Of a stretch of 64,000 bases of DNA, positions 41,829-49,749 are shown piece after piece. The notes under the pieces are model-generated. The model was given only the letters and a program-made list of their open reading frames with translations. It searched no databases and was not told the origin of the DNA. The translations under genes and the position numbers were made by a program. Origin of the DNA: Streptomyces spinosisporus (lineage in GTDB: Bacteria; Actinomycetota; Actinomycetes; Streptomycetales; Streptomycetaceae). The stretch covers positions 186,001 to 250,000 of the forward strand of contig NZ_JALDAX010000001.1 of assembly GCF_022698145.1 (NCBI RefSeq), read 5' to 3'. Position 1 is the first letter of the stretch, and the number at the start of each line of letters is the position of its first letter.

Positions 41829-41918
41829 CGGCCGTGTCCCGGCGTCCGGCCGTGTCCCGATGTGCGGCCGTGTCCCGATGTCCGGCCGTGTCCCGACACC
41901 CGGCTGCGTCTCGATCCG
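41829..41918. repeat. five tandem 18-bp repeats upstream of the DUF692 gene
   Basis: Unit CGGCCGTGTCCCGATGTG at 41829, 41847, 41865, 41883 and a degenerate fifth at 41901. Read on the minus strand in the frame of the DUF692 gene, the units would encode SGHGRT repeats, so a start at 41899 would add a His/Gly/Arg repeat tail. The good RBS at the later start argues against that. Function unknown. Confidence 0.75.
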
Positions 41919-42048
41919 GTGATCGTCCTCGGCGATGCGTCTCCTTCGGTACGTCAGCGTCGACGTGACGGAGGTATGGCCCCGCCGCCGGGAGCCGAAT
42001 CCCGACCCGCGCACCTTCAGAGCAAGATTTGAGGTTGTTCGAGGTTGT

Positions 42049-42765
42049 TCAGCGCAGCGCCGGGTGATCGGCCACCACCGTGCACGAGCCGGGGGCGATC
42101 TCCGTGAAGCCCGCGTCGCGCACCAACGGCAGCCCGGCCAAGGTCAGTTCGTCCCAGTGGGCCGGGTCGGCGGTGCGCACGGCGAGGGCGAAGCCGGTCT
42201 CGCGCCAGGCCGTGCGCTCCTCGTCCGACAGCTCCCACCAGGCCAGTTGGGCGGCGTGGCCCGCCTGTGCCATCGCCTTGCCCGCGGACATGTCCAGACC
42301 GGGGTTGAGCCACAGGACGGGAAGCGTGCCATCCGGGCGGGCCGGGGGCTCCGGGTCGTCGAGATCGGTGCCGGACACCTGCAGCTTGACCAGGTCCTTG
42401 GGCCAGCCGTCGAGCGGAACCGGCGGGAACACCCGCACCTCGGCCGTCTTCCCGCTCACCGTGATGCCGGGCAGCGCCTCGGCCCGCCGCCACTCCGCGC
42501 CGCGGGCACGCCGCACCACCTTGCGGATCCGGGCGTCCTGCCAGTCCCGCACCGCCTCGGCCCACTCGCCGTCCCCGAGGGACCGCTCGTCGCTGAGCAT
42601 CACCAGTACGGCACGGGCGGCGGTCTCCAGCGCGTCGGTGCGCGCAGGTGGCGCGGTCTTCTCGATGCGTACGACGAGGGGGAGTACGAACTGGGGTGCC
42701 TGGTCGCGCTCGCTGGGCTCGGAGCGGAAGGGGCTGTCGGCGGAGGACGTCACATCATGGCTCAC
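42049..42765 (-). CDS. PTH2-type peptidyl-tRNA hydrolase family protein with N-terminal extension
   Basis: 238 residues from GTG 42765. The C-terminal about 110 residues match the PTH2 fold: VLWLNPGLDMSAGKAMAQAG (catalytic-Lys segment), HAAQLAWWELSDEE, then GLPLVRDAGFTEIAPGSCTV, equivalent to the D-G-x-T-x-I-x-P-G motif. The N-terminal 120 residues (FVLPLVVRIEKTAPPARTDA, VRDWQDARIRKVVRRARGAE) are not part of classic PTH2 and look like an actinobacterial extension. Hydrolysis of peptidyl- or D-aminoacyl-tRNA is plausible; Streptomyces also have the bacterial Pth, so this one may be specialised. Divergent from an ABC ATPase gene. Confidence 0.78.
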   Translation of the reverse strand: MSHDVTSSADSPFRSEPSERDQAPQFVLPLVVRIEKTAPPARTDALETAARAVLVMLSDERSLGDGEWAEAVRDWQDARIRKVVRRARGAEWRRAEALPGITVSGKTAEVRVFPPVPLDGWPKDLVKLQVSGTDLDDPEPPARPDGTLPVLWLNPGLDMSAGKAMAQAGHAAQLAWWELSDEERTAWRETGFALAVRTADPAHWDELTLAGLPLVRDAGFTEIAPGSCTVVADHPALR

Positions 42766-42816
42766 ATCGGTCAACCCTAAGGGCGTGGGACAGTGCTTCT
42801 TTGCGAGGATGCCTGC

Positions 42817-43680
42817 ATGCGAAGCGATCTGCGGCTGGACGGCGTCGGCCGCCGCTACGGCCTGCGCGGCCCCTGGGTCCTGCGCGGGGTCCACCTCGCG
42901 GTGACGCCGGGGACGCTGACCCGCGTCGAAGGAGCGAACGGCACCGGAAAGTCGACACTGCTGCGGCTGCTCGCCGGCATCGACGCCCCCACCGAGGGGC
43001 GTGTCATCGGCCGCCCCCGCACCGCCTACGTCCCCGAACGCTTCCCGGCGGCGCTCCCCTTCACCGCGCACGGCTATCTCACCCACCTCGGCGCCGTCCA
43101 CGGCCTGTCCCGCACCGCCGCCGCCCGCGCCGCGGAGGAGTGGCTGGAGCGTTTCGGCGCGGCCGGGTACGCCCGCACCCCGATGGCCCGGCTCTCCAAG
43201 GGCAGCAGCCAGAAGGTCGCCGTGGCGCAGGCGCTGCTCGCCGAGCCGGAGCTGCTCGTCCTCGACGAGGCCTGGACGGGCCTGGACGCCGCGGCCCGCG
43301 CGGAGCTCGAACGGGCCGTGGCCGAGCGCACCGCCGGGGGCGGGGCCGTGGTGTTCGTGGACCACGATCCGCGGCGCCTCGCGGGGGCGCCGTACACCAT
43401 GTACACCGTGCGCGACGGCGCGCTGGAGAGGCGTACGTCTGCTGCCTCCGTACCGGACGACGGCCCGCTGGTCGTGATCGAGGCGCACGGCCCGCAGGGC
43501 GCGCAGCCGCCCGCCGGCGCACTGGGCGCGCTCTTCTCGGCCGAGGAGCACGCGCCGGGGCGTCACCGCCTCACCGTCCCCGCGTCCCACTCGGACGTCG
43601 TGCTGCACGCCCTGCTGACGGCCCGGCCGCCGTGGCACGTGGCGGGCGTGCACCCCCTCGACAAGGACAGCCACCGATGA
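42817..43680 (+). CDS. ABC exporter ATP-binding protein
   Basis: 287 residues; ATG 42817 after GAGGA. Walker A EGANGTGKSTLLRLLAG, a signature written LSKGSSQKVAVAQALL (LSKGSSQ replacing LSGGQ), Walker B LLVLDEAWTGLD and switch His in VVFVDHDPRR. The Q-loop region is TAYVPERFP. A C-terminal extension of about 80 residues (LVVIEAHGPQGAQPPAGALG to HPLDKDSHR) is unusual. The ATGA overlap with the following membrane-protein gene shows that they form one transporter. Substrate unknown; drug or lipid export is typical for such two-gene units. Confidence 0.88.
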   Translation: MRSDLRLDGVGRRYGLRGPWVLRGVHLAVTPGTLTRVEGANGTGKSTLLRLLAGIDAPTEGRVIGRPRTAYVPERFPAALPFTAHGYLTHLGAVHGLSRTAAARAAEEWLERFGAAGYARTPMARLSKGSSQKVAVAQALLAEPELLVLDEAWTGLDAAARAELERAVAERTAGGGAVVFVDHDPRRLAGAPYTMYTVRDGALERRTSAASVPDDGPLVVIEAHGPQGAQPPAGALGALFSAEEHAPGRHRLTVPASHSDVVLHALLTARPPWHVAGVHPLDKDSHR

Positions 43681-44348
43681 TCGCCCTCCTGCGCTACCAG
43701 GCCGCCCTCCTCCTGCGCTCGCAGCGCTGGCTGCCGCCGGTCATCCTGTACGCGGCCTTCCTCGGCATCGGCGTCCAGGGCGGGCAGCCGGTGCTCGACT
43801 CGCTCGGCTACGCGGCCGCGGCGCTGCTGCCCGTCGCCGCCTGGCTGGTGCGGATCTGCGTGACCGTCGAACCGCCCGCGGCACGCGCGTGCGTGGCCGC
43901 CGCGTCCGGGCCCGGCCGAACGCATCTGGCCCGGCTCCTGGTGGCGTTGACGGCCGCTACGGCGCTCGGTACGGCCGCGACCCTCCTCGTGACGCTGATC
44001 AGCGACCCGACGACCACCGACCACCACACGCGCGTACCCCTGCTCCCCGCTGCCGCGGCCGGCCTCCTCGCCACCCTGGCCTGCGCCCTGCTGGGCACAG
44101 CCGTCGGCGCCCTCACCAACTGGCCCGTACTACGCACCCCCGGCCGCGCCGTCCCCACCATGCTCCTCGCCGCCCTCCTCTCAGCGGTGGCCACAGGCTC
44201 CCCGGCCCAGGCAGCAGTCAGCGGCCTGGTCACGGGCTCACAGTCGGGCAAGGTCCCCGCCCCCCTACTACCCCTGTCCGCAGCCACCGCCCTAGCGGCA
44301 GCGGCAACAGCGACGGCGTGCACCCTGTCGTCCCGACGTTCGACCTGA
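43677..44348 (+). CDS. ABC exporter membrane subunit
   Basis: 223 residues; ATG 43677 overlaps the ATPase stop (ATGA). Five to six hydrophobic segments: VILYAAFLGIGV, LGYAAAALLPVAAWLV, LLVALTAATALGTAATLLVT, AAAAGLLATLACALLGTAVG, MLLAALLSAVATG and LSAATALAAAATATA. It has no conserved permease family signature that I recognise; membership is inferred from coupling to the ATPase. The last 100 bp of the gene are echoed several times in the following non-coding stretch. Confidence 0.82.
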   Translation: MIALLRYQAALLLRSQRWLPPVILYAAFLGIGVQGGQPVLDSLGYAAAALLPVAAWLVRICVTVEPPAARACVAAASGPGRTHLARLLVALTAATALGTAATLLVTLISDPTTTDHHTRVPLLPAAAAGLLATLACALLGTAVGALTNWPVLRTPGRAVPTMLLAALLSAVATGSPAQAAVSGLVTGSQSGKVPAPLLPLSAATALAAAATATACTLSSRRST

Positions 44349-44858
44349 CCGGGCAACCAGCCCGAGGTGCCGGGCCCGCGCTGCTGCCGGTGGTGGGTTC
44401 GGGATCCACCGGCCCAGGCGCCTTTGCCGCCGCTCCCGTCGGCCGCGGCAGCCGTCCTGGCGGTGCCGGCGACCGCGGTGGCCTGCACGCTCCCGTCCTG
44501 GCGCGCGGCTTGAGCAGCCGCTCGCCCGAGTCGCCGTCCTGTTGCCGCGCTGCTGTCGCTGCGGCGACTCGCCCAGGCGCCGGTCAGCGGCCTGGTAGCG
44601 GGCTCGCGGTGGGGCAGCGTACCTGTGCCCTCTCCGGCCGGCCGCGGCAACCGTGCTCGCTGCGGCGCGCTGTTGTCCCGCCGCTCGACCTGACGGGCCG
44701 TTCGGCCCGAGCCGGCGGTGCGCCGTGCCTCCCGCTACTCGTACACCGCGCACATGGTGATCCCCGGAAGTCCGTGTGCCTCTGCTCCGGTCGGCCGCGG
44801 CGGTGGTGCCAGCGGTGGGGTGCGCGCTGTCGTCACGCCGCTCGGCCCGATCGGTCGA
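44349..44858 (+). pseudogene. decayed tandem copies of the 3' end of the ABC membrane-subunit gene
   Basis: The 510 bp after the stop hold no supported gene. At 44566-44690 the sequence CGCCCAGGCG..GTCAGCGGCCTGGT..CGGGCTC..GGGCA mirrors the gene's own 44208-44350, down to the terminal CCCGCCGCTCGACCTGACGG (gene: CCCGACGTTCGACCTGACCG). Weaker copies lie at about 44410-44510 and 44760-44850, each with the GCC-GCGG-..-GCGTGC..CTGTCGTC tail. Frames are broken and starts are absent, so these look like serial 3'-end duplications in decay. Confidence 0.6.
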
Positions 44859-45047
44859 TCAGCCGGAGCAGGCTGTGCGTTGGGCCTCCTGCCACTCGCA
44901 GACCGGGCACAACGTGATGCCCTTGTACGACTCCGGGTATTCGGTCGGTTTGCGGCACAGGACGCAGTCGGCGTAGGGCGGGCCGTCGGCCTTGGGGGGC
45001 CTGGTGGCGTCGATCAGGCAGTAGGTGTCGTCGCTGTCGTCGCTCAT
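44859..45047 (-). CDS. zinc-ribbon mini-protein
   Basis: 62 residues, ATG 45047 with weak GAAG RBS. Acidic N-terminus (MSDDSDD), then a Cys set: DCVLCRKPTEYPESYKG and LCPVCEWQEAQRTACSG. The two CxxC pairs (CVLC, CPVC) about 20 residues apart should bind one zinc ion. Function is unknown; such mini-proteins often pair with RNA or proteins. It lies between the decayed repeats and the deacetylase gene on the same strand as the latter. Confidence 0.72.
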   Translation of the reverse strand: MSDDSDDTYCLIDATRPPKADGPPYADCVLCRKPTEYPESYKGITLCPVCEWQEAQRTACSG

Positions 45048-45065
45048 GTCTTCAGGGTAAGGCGG

Positions 45066-45920
45066 TCAGCGGTGTCCGCTCGTGGCGCCGATCAGCTGGG
45101 ACACCTTCACGAACCGGAAGCCCTGTGCGCGCAGCTCGGGCACGATCGTGCGGAGGGCCCGCTCGGTGACCGGGGCCGCGCTGCGGGTGCAGTGCATGAC
45201 GACGACCGAGCCCGGCCGCACCCCGTCCAGCACCTGCCGGGCCACCGCGTCCGCGTCCGTCGCGAACGCGTCCCCGCTCACCACGTCCCACTGCACGGCG
45301 GTGGCGCCGGTCGGAGCCAGCGCCTTGAGCGCCTGCCGGTCGTAACACCCGCCCGGGAAGCGGAAGTACGGCATCGCGTTCGGCACTCCCGCCCGGCGCA
45401 GTGCGGTGTACGCCCGCTCCACGTCCGGGCGCAGCCGGTCCACGGAGAGGGTCGGCAGGCCGTAGCAGCTCCCGGTGAAGGCGTAGTGGCTGTAGGAGTG
45501 GTTGGCCACTTCGAAGAGCGGATCGCGGCCGATGGAGCGTGCCTGTCGCGGATACTCCTCGGCCCATCGCCCGGTCATGAACACGGTCGCCGGCACCTTC
45601 AGCCGCCGCAGCGTCGCGATCAGCTGCGGATTGTCGAACCGCTCGCCCGCCTCGGCCCGCGGCCCCTCGTCGGCGGTCATGTCGGCGTCGAAGGTGAGCG
45701 CGACGGTCCTGCCCCGCGTGCGCGGGCCGTGCTCGAAGACGCGGGCGAGCCCGGCGGGGCCGGGAGCGAGGGTGGGCGGCCGGGACGGCGCGGCGGAGGA
45801 GGCGGAGGGCGCCGGGCGGGCGGCGGGGGGCGCGTCGGGCGCGCCGCAGGCGGTGAGCACGGCGCCGGCTGCACAGGCGAGAGCGCAGAGGGCGGCCACG
45901 TGGCGTACTTGAATGATCAC
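45066..45920 (-). CDS. NodB-type polysaccharide deacetylase lipoprotein
   Basis: 284 residues from GTG 45920, chosen because TATGTT lies exactly six bases upstream (leaderless) and because it gives a clean signal peptide (VRHVAALCALACAAGAVLTAC) with lipobox LTAC. A Pro/Ala/Ser linker follows. The catalytic domain has motif 1 as ALTFDADMTADEG (TFDAD where classic enzymes have TFDDG), motif 2 NHSYSHYAF, motif 3 PYFRFPGGCYD, VQWDVVSGD and VVVMHCT. It probably removes acetyl groups from peptidoglycan or surface glycans outside the membrane. The changed motif 1 keeps the first Asp. It is last in a same-strand run with PPK2 but has its own promoter. Confidence 0.88.
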   Translation of the reverse strand: MIIQVRHVAALCALACAAGAVLTACGAPDAPPAARPAPSASSAAPSRPPTLAPGPAGLARVFEHGPRTRGRTVALTFDADMTADEGPRAEAGERFDNPQLIATLRRLKVPATVFMTGRWAEEYPRQARSIGRDPLFEVANHSYSHYAFTGSCYGLPTLSVDRLRPDVERAYTALRRAGVPNAMPYFRFPGGCYDRQALKALAPTGATAVQWDVVSGDAFATDADAVARQVLDGVRPGSVVVMHCTRSAAPVTERALRTIVPELRAQGFRFVKVSQLIGATSGHR

Positions 45921-45926
45921 CGCATG

Positions 45927-45932
45927 AACATA
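45927..45932 (-). promoter_or_regulatory. -10 element TATGTT (leaderless deacetylase gene)
   Basis: On the minus strand TATGTT, six bases (CATGCG), then GTG 45920; no RBS. This also decides the start codon against the GTG ten codons upstream. Confidence 0.5.
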
Positions 45933-46005
45933 ACGGTGCAAAACGGGCAATCAGCGGACCGGCACGCTCACCCAGACCCGGCACGCTCACCCAGGACCGG
46001 CCCGC

Positions 46006-46857
46006 TCACTCCCCGAGCAGCCGCCGCCGACACTCCTCCACGTCGTAGCCCGGCTTCGGGTACTGCGGATCCAGGGCCCGCATATGTTCCAGGAGCAGCC
46101 GTCCCACCGCCCAGTTCCGGTACCACTTGCGGTCGGCCGGGATCAGATACCAGGGGGCGTGCGGGGCGTTGCAGCGGCTCAGAGCGATCTCGTACGCCCT
46201 CTGGTACGCGGGCCACAGCGCGCGGTCGTCGATGTCGTCGGGGCTGAACTTCCACTGCTTGTCGGTGCGGTCGAGGCGCCGCAGCAGACGGCGGCGCTGC
46301 TCCTCGTAGGAGATGTGCAGGAAGCACTTGACGAGGGTGACCCGGTCGTCGGCCAGGCGCTGCTCGAAGCGGTTGATCTCGTCGTAGCGGCGCTCGATTT
46401 CCTCGGGCGGGGCGAGTTCGCGGACGCGGACGGCGAGGACGTCCTCGTAGTGGGAGCGGTCGAAGGTGCCGATCTCGCCGGCCCGGGGGACCTCCTTCTC
46501 GATGCGCCACAGGAAGTGGTGCTCCCGCTCCTCGGCCGTGGGCGCCTTGAACGCCTTGGTGTGGGTGCCGTACGGGTGGAGCATCCCGATGACGTGCTTG
46601 ACGGTGCCGCCCTTGCCGCTGGTGTCCATGCCCTGCAGCACCAGCAGCACCCGGCGCGGGTCACCGGCGGTGCTCGACGCCCACAGCCGGTCCTGGAGGC
46701 CCGCGAGCTCCTCGCCCATGTCGGCCGTGGCGGCCAGGCCCGCCTTCTTGTCCCGTGGGCCGCCGGGCTTCGCCCCCGCGTCGTACGCCGACAGATCGAC
46801 GCCGCCGGCGGGCACGCGCAGCAGCTTGCGCAGAGGGGTCTTGCCTTGCTCGGGCAC
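46006..46857 (-). CDS. polyphosphate kinase 2 family protein
   Basis: 283 residues; GTG 46857 with GAAGGGGAAG upstream. PPK2 signatures: Walker A LQGMDTSGKGGTVKHVIG, the lid HHFLWRIEKEVPRAGEIGTF, Walker B FDRSHYEDVLAVRV, then LVKCFLHISYEEQRRRLL and WKFSPDDIDDRALWPAYQRAY, ending WYLIPADRKWYRNWAVG. It transfers phosphate between polyphosphate and nucleotides; the one-domain class I/III type phosphorylates NDP (or AMP), making NTP from polyP. It sits behind PhoX- and PEBP-like genes on the same strand with gaps of about 30 bp, suggesting a phosphate-related operon. Confidence 0.94.
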   Translation of the reverse strand: MPEQGKTPLRKLLRVPAGGVDLSAYDAGAKPGGPRDKKAGLAATADMGEELAGLQDRLWASSTAGDPRRVLLVLQGMDTSGKGGTVKHVIGMLHPYGTHTKAFKAPTAEEREHHFLWRIEKEVPRAGEIGTFDRSHYEDVLAVRVRELAPPEEIERRYDEINRFEQRLADDRVTLVKCFLHISYEEQRRRLLRRLDRTDKQWKFSPDDIDDRALWPAYQRAYEIALSRCNAPHAPWYLIPADRKWYRNWAVGRLLLEHMRALDPQYPKPGYDVEECRRRLLGE

Positions 46858-46884
46858 GGGTTCTTCCCCTTCGTCGGCGGTGGG

Positions 46885-47436
46885 TCAGCGGCCGTAGCGT
46901 CCGGTCAGGGAGCCGTAGGCGAGGGCGTGGCCCTTCAGCGCCTGCTTCAGGTCGTCGGCCGAGGCGTCGGAGGGCAGACGGAGGGCGCGGTCGACGGCGT
47001 AACCGGAGAAGACGTAGTGGTGCGGCTTGCCCTGGGGCGGGCAGGGGCCCGAATAGCCGTTCTTGGTGAAGCCGTTGCGTCCCTGGGCGGCGTCCCGCGG
47101 CACCTGCCCGGCCGGCCAGCGGGTCTGCGACGGGTCCGCGTCGTACACCACCCAGTGCGTGAAGGGGCCGCGCGGGGCGTCGGGATCCTCGACCAGGACC
47201 GCGAGGCTCTTCGTGCCGGACGGCACCTTGGAGAAGGACAGCGGGGGCGAGATGTTCTCGCCGTCGCAGGTGTGGCGGCGCGGGATCGTGCCGCCGTCGG
47301 CGAACGCCGAGCTGGACAGGGTGAGCCGCTCGGAGGCGCCGAATGCGGGGGCCGACGAGTCGTCGCCGTCGTCCCCGCACCCGGAGGCGAGCCCCACTGC
47401 CGCCGCGAGGGCGACGATCACGAGCCTGCGCTGCAT
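46885..47436 (-). CDS. PEBP/YbhB-YbcL (Raf kinase inhibitor-like) lipoprotein
   Basis: 183 residues, ATG 47436. Signal peptide with lipobox GLASGC (Cys20), then an acidic linker. The PEBP core is complete: IPRRHTCDGENISPPLSFSK, KSLAVLVEDPDAPRGPFTHW, VVYDADP, GFTKNGYSGPCPPQGKPHHY and VFSGYAVDRALRLPSDAS. The DPDAP and GPCPP-x-GKPH motifs are the ligand pocket. Bacterial members have unclear roles. The lipoprotein sits between PhoX-like and PPK2 genes in the same direction. Confidence 0.9.
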   Translation of the reverse strand: MQRRLVIVALAAAVGLASGCGDDGDDSSAPAFGASERLTLSSSAFADGGTIPRRHTCDGENISPPLSFSKVPSGTKSLAVLVEDPDAPRGPFTHWVVYDADPSQTRWPAGQVPRDAAQGRNGFTKNGYSGPCPPQGKPHHYVFSGYAVDRALRLPSDASADDLKQALKGHALAYGSLTGRYGR

Positions 47437-47469
47437 GGACGGAACGCTAGTCGCGCCGCTGTGCCGCCG

Positions 47470-48837
47470 CTACCTGCGCCAGGGCCCCGTGACGGCGAAC
47501 GTCGTGCCCGGCGTGTAGCAGTTGACGTACATCGTGCGTCCGTCGGGGGAGAAGGTGACCCCGGCGAACTCGCCCCACTCCGGGGCGTCCGGTGTGCCGA
47601 TGTTCTGTCTTCCGCGGGCCATCGCGTAGACCTCGCCGTGCCGGGTGACGCCGAAGACGTGCTGGGCGCCGTTGCCGTCCTCGCAGACCATCAGGCCGCC
47701 GCCGGCCGCGAGGCAGATGTTGTCCGGCGACTCGCCGGGCAGCTGTACGTCGGTGTCCGGGCCGAAGACGATCACCAGGGTCAGCCGGCGCGCGGCGGGG
47801 TCGTAGCGCCAGATCTGGCCGAAGTGGTCGGCCGCCGAGCCCTCGGCGCTGTGCGCGAACGACGACACGAAGTACACGCACCGCCCGCCCCAGTAGCAGC
47901 CCTCCAGCTTCTGCGCGTGTGTGATGCCCTTGGGTCCGAAGTCCTGCAGCCGCACGGGGGTCTCGGCGGCCAGCGGGTCCGGTACGTCCACCCACTCGAT
48001 GCGGTCGAAGGTCGTGCCGGTCTCCTGCACGGTGGACAGATCGGGTACGCCCGGTACGCGCATCGCCTGCAGCCGGCCGCCCGCGCGCAGTGAACCGACG
48101 CCGCCCTTCGGCTTGTTCGGCAGGAAGCGGTAGAACAGGCCGAAGGGCTTGAGGAAGGCGTCCTCGGTCTCGTAGACGACCCCGTGTCTCGGGTCGATCG
48201 CGATCGCCTCGTGCTGGAAGCGGCCCATCGCGGTCAGCGGTACGGCGCCGGTGCGGTGCGGGTCGGCCGGGTCGACCTCGAAGATGAAGCCGTGGTCCTT
48301 GGTGTAACCGCTGGTGCCGGCCTTGTCCTCGGTCTCCTCGCAGGTCAGCCAGGTGCCCCACGGGGTGGGCCCGCCCGCGCAGTTGACGGCCGTACCGGCG
48401 ATGGCGACCCGCTCCGACAGGACGTTGTTGTGCCCGTCGAGCGTCAGCGCCGTACAACCGCCCTTGCCCTGCGGGTCGTAGGTGAGGCCGGCGACGGTCG
48501 GGACGGCGTGCGTCGCCGTGGGGCGGTTCTCGTGGTTGCGGACCAGATGGACCCGGCCGCGCCCGGCGGGCAGGGCGGTCATGCCGTCGTGGCTGGAGGG
48601 GACGGTGCCCTCGCCGGAGCGGAGCTGGTCGCCCTCGCGGGAGAGGACCTTGTAGCGGAAGCCCTTCGGCAGGTCGAGGAGGCCGTCCGGGTCGGGGACG
48701 AGGGGGCCGTAGCCGCTGTGGCCGAGGTCCTGCGCGGCGGCGGTTCCGGCGAAGAGTTCGGACAGGGCGCCGGTGAAGGCGATCCCTGCTCCCAGGGCAC
48801 CGGATCGGGCAAGGATCTGACGTCGTGTCGCAGACAT
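47470..48837 (-). CDS. PhoX-like (DUF839) phosphatase, Tat-type signal
   Basis: 455 residues from ATG 48837, GGAAGG upstream. N-terminus TRRQILARSGALGAGIAFTG has the twin-Arg pattern of Tat export. The propeller-like body shows VRNHENRPTATH, GGCTALTLDGHNNVLSERVA, AVNCAGGPTPWGTWLTCEET and YYWGG-type blocks such as LEGCYWGGRCVYFVSSF, then SPDNICLAAGGGLMVCEDGN and GVTFSPDGRTMYVNCYTPGT. The Glu and Asn-His-Glu positions match the Ca/Fe cluster of PhoX alkaline phosphatases, which remove phosphate from organic esters outside the cell. First gene of the presumed PhoX-PEBP-PPK2 unit. Confidence 0.92.
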   Translation of the reverse strand: MSATRRQILARSGALGAGIAFTGALSELFAGTAAAQDLGHSGYGPLVPDPDGLLDLPKGFRYKVLSREGDQLRSGEGTVPSSHDGMTALPAGRGRVHLVRNHENRPTATHAVPTVAGLTYDPQGKGGCTALTLDGHNNVLSERVAIAGTAVNCAGGPTPWGTWLTCEETEDKAGTSGYTKDHGFIFEVDPADPHRTGAVPLTAMGRFQHEAIAIDPRHGVVYETEDAFLKPFGLFYRFLPNKPKGGVGSLRAGGRLQAMRVPGVPDLSTVQETGTTFDRIEWVDVPDPLAAETPVRLQDFGPKGITHAQKLEGCYWGGRCVYFVSSFAHSAEGSAADHFGQIWRYDPAARRLTLVIVFGPDTDVQLPGESPDNICLAAGGGLMVCEDGNGAQHVFGVTRHGEVYAMARGRQNIGTPDAPEWGEFAGVTFSPDGRTMYVNCYTPGTTFAVTGPWRR

Positions 48838-48930
48838 GGGGGTGCAACCTTCCTGCTGGCGGACAGGAACTGTGACCCCGCTGTGTCTATCACCCGCTGC
48901 CCGGCTCGGGAACCACGCGCGTAGCTCGTG

Positions 48931-49749
48931 TCACGGCTCCAGTCGGCGGCCGTCCTCGGCGCGCCCGGGGAGCCGGTCGTCCTGCGGATGCTCCTGCGCC
49001 TTCTCCAGGAAGCGCAGCAGCTCCACCGGGAAGGGCAGGACGAGCGTGGAGTTCTTCTCGGCGGCGACCGCCGTCACCGTCTGCAGCAGCCGCAGTTGGA
49101 GCGCGGCGGGGGTGTCCGCCATCTGCTGGGCGGCCTCGGCGAGCTTCTTCGAGGCCTGGAGTTCGGCGTCCGCGTTGATGATGCGGGCCCGGCGGTCACG
49201 GTCGGCCTCGGCCTGCCGGGCCATCGAGCGCTTCATCGTCTCCGGCAGGGAGACGTCCTTGATCTCGACGCGGTCGATGGTCACGCCCCACTCCACCGCC
49301 GGGCTGTCGATCATCAGCTCCAGTCCCTGGTTGAGCTTCTCGCGGTTGGAGAGCAGGTCGTCGAGGTCGCTCTTGCCGATGATCGAGCGCAGGGAGGTCT
49401 GCGCCATCTGGGAGACCGCGAACTTGTAGTCCTCGACGTTCACGAGCGCCGCCGCCGCGTCGACGACCTTGAAGTAGACGACGGCGTCCACGCGCACGGT
49501 CACGTTGTCGCGGGTGATGCCTTCCTGCGCGGGAATGGGCAGCGTGACGATCTGCATGTTGACCTTGCTCAGCCGGTCCACGAACGGGACGATCATGGTG
49601 AAGCCGGGTGATCGCACCTCACCGGCCAGCCGGCCCAGGCGGAACACCACACCGCGCTCGTACTGCTTGACGACCCGCGCCGCGGCCGCGAGGTAGACCA
49701 CCCCCGCGGAACCGGCTGCCACGACCGCCGTCACCAGCTCGGGAACCAT
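48931..49749 (-). CDS. SPFH/band-7 (slipin-like) membrane protein
   Basis: 272 residues from ATG 49749 with AAGGGGG upstream; an in-frame start 20 codons earlier is less likely. One N-terminal membrane segment (LVTAVVAAGSAGVVYLAAAA), then the band-7 domain: VVKQYERGVVFRLGRLAGEV, PGFTMIVPFVDRLSKVNMQI, VTVRVDAVVYFKVVD, GVTIDRVEIKDVSLPETMKR. Next comes the charged helical region SMARQAEADRDRRARIINAD and AELQASKKLAEAAQQM, typical of oligomerising slipins. It organises membrane microdomains or modulates membrane proteases. A partner NfeD-type gene is not adjacent, which is somewhat unusual. Monocistronic. Confidence 0.93.
   Translation of the reverse strand: MVPELVTAVVAAGSAGVVYLAAAARVVKQYERGVVFRLGRLAGEVRSPGFTMIVPFVDRLSKVNMQIVTLPIPAQEGITRDNVTVRVDAVVYFKVVDAAAALVNVEDYKFAVSQMAQTSLRSIIGKSDLDDLLSNREKLNQGLELMIDSPAVEWGVTIDRVEIKDVSLPETMKRSMARQAEADRDRRARIINADAELQASKKLAEAAQQMADTPAALQLRLLQTVTAVAAEKNSTLVLPFPVELLRFLEKAQEHPQDDRLPGRAEDGRRLEP

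Noticed and set aside
41813..41899. Upstream start of the DUF692 gene with SGHGRT repeats as real N-terminus
   Set aside because: The later ATG has a strong GAGGAGGGGG RBS and begins at the conserved barrel start; kept only as a finding on the repeat.
48838..48930. PHO box upstream of the PhoX-like gene
   Set aside because: Only scattered GTTCC/GTCAC-like words; no pair of 11-bp GTTCACC-type direct repeats could be aligned.
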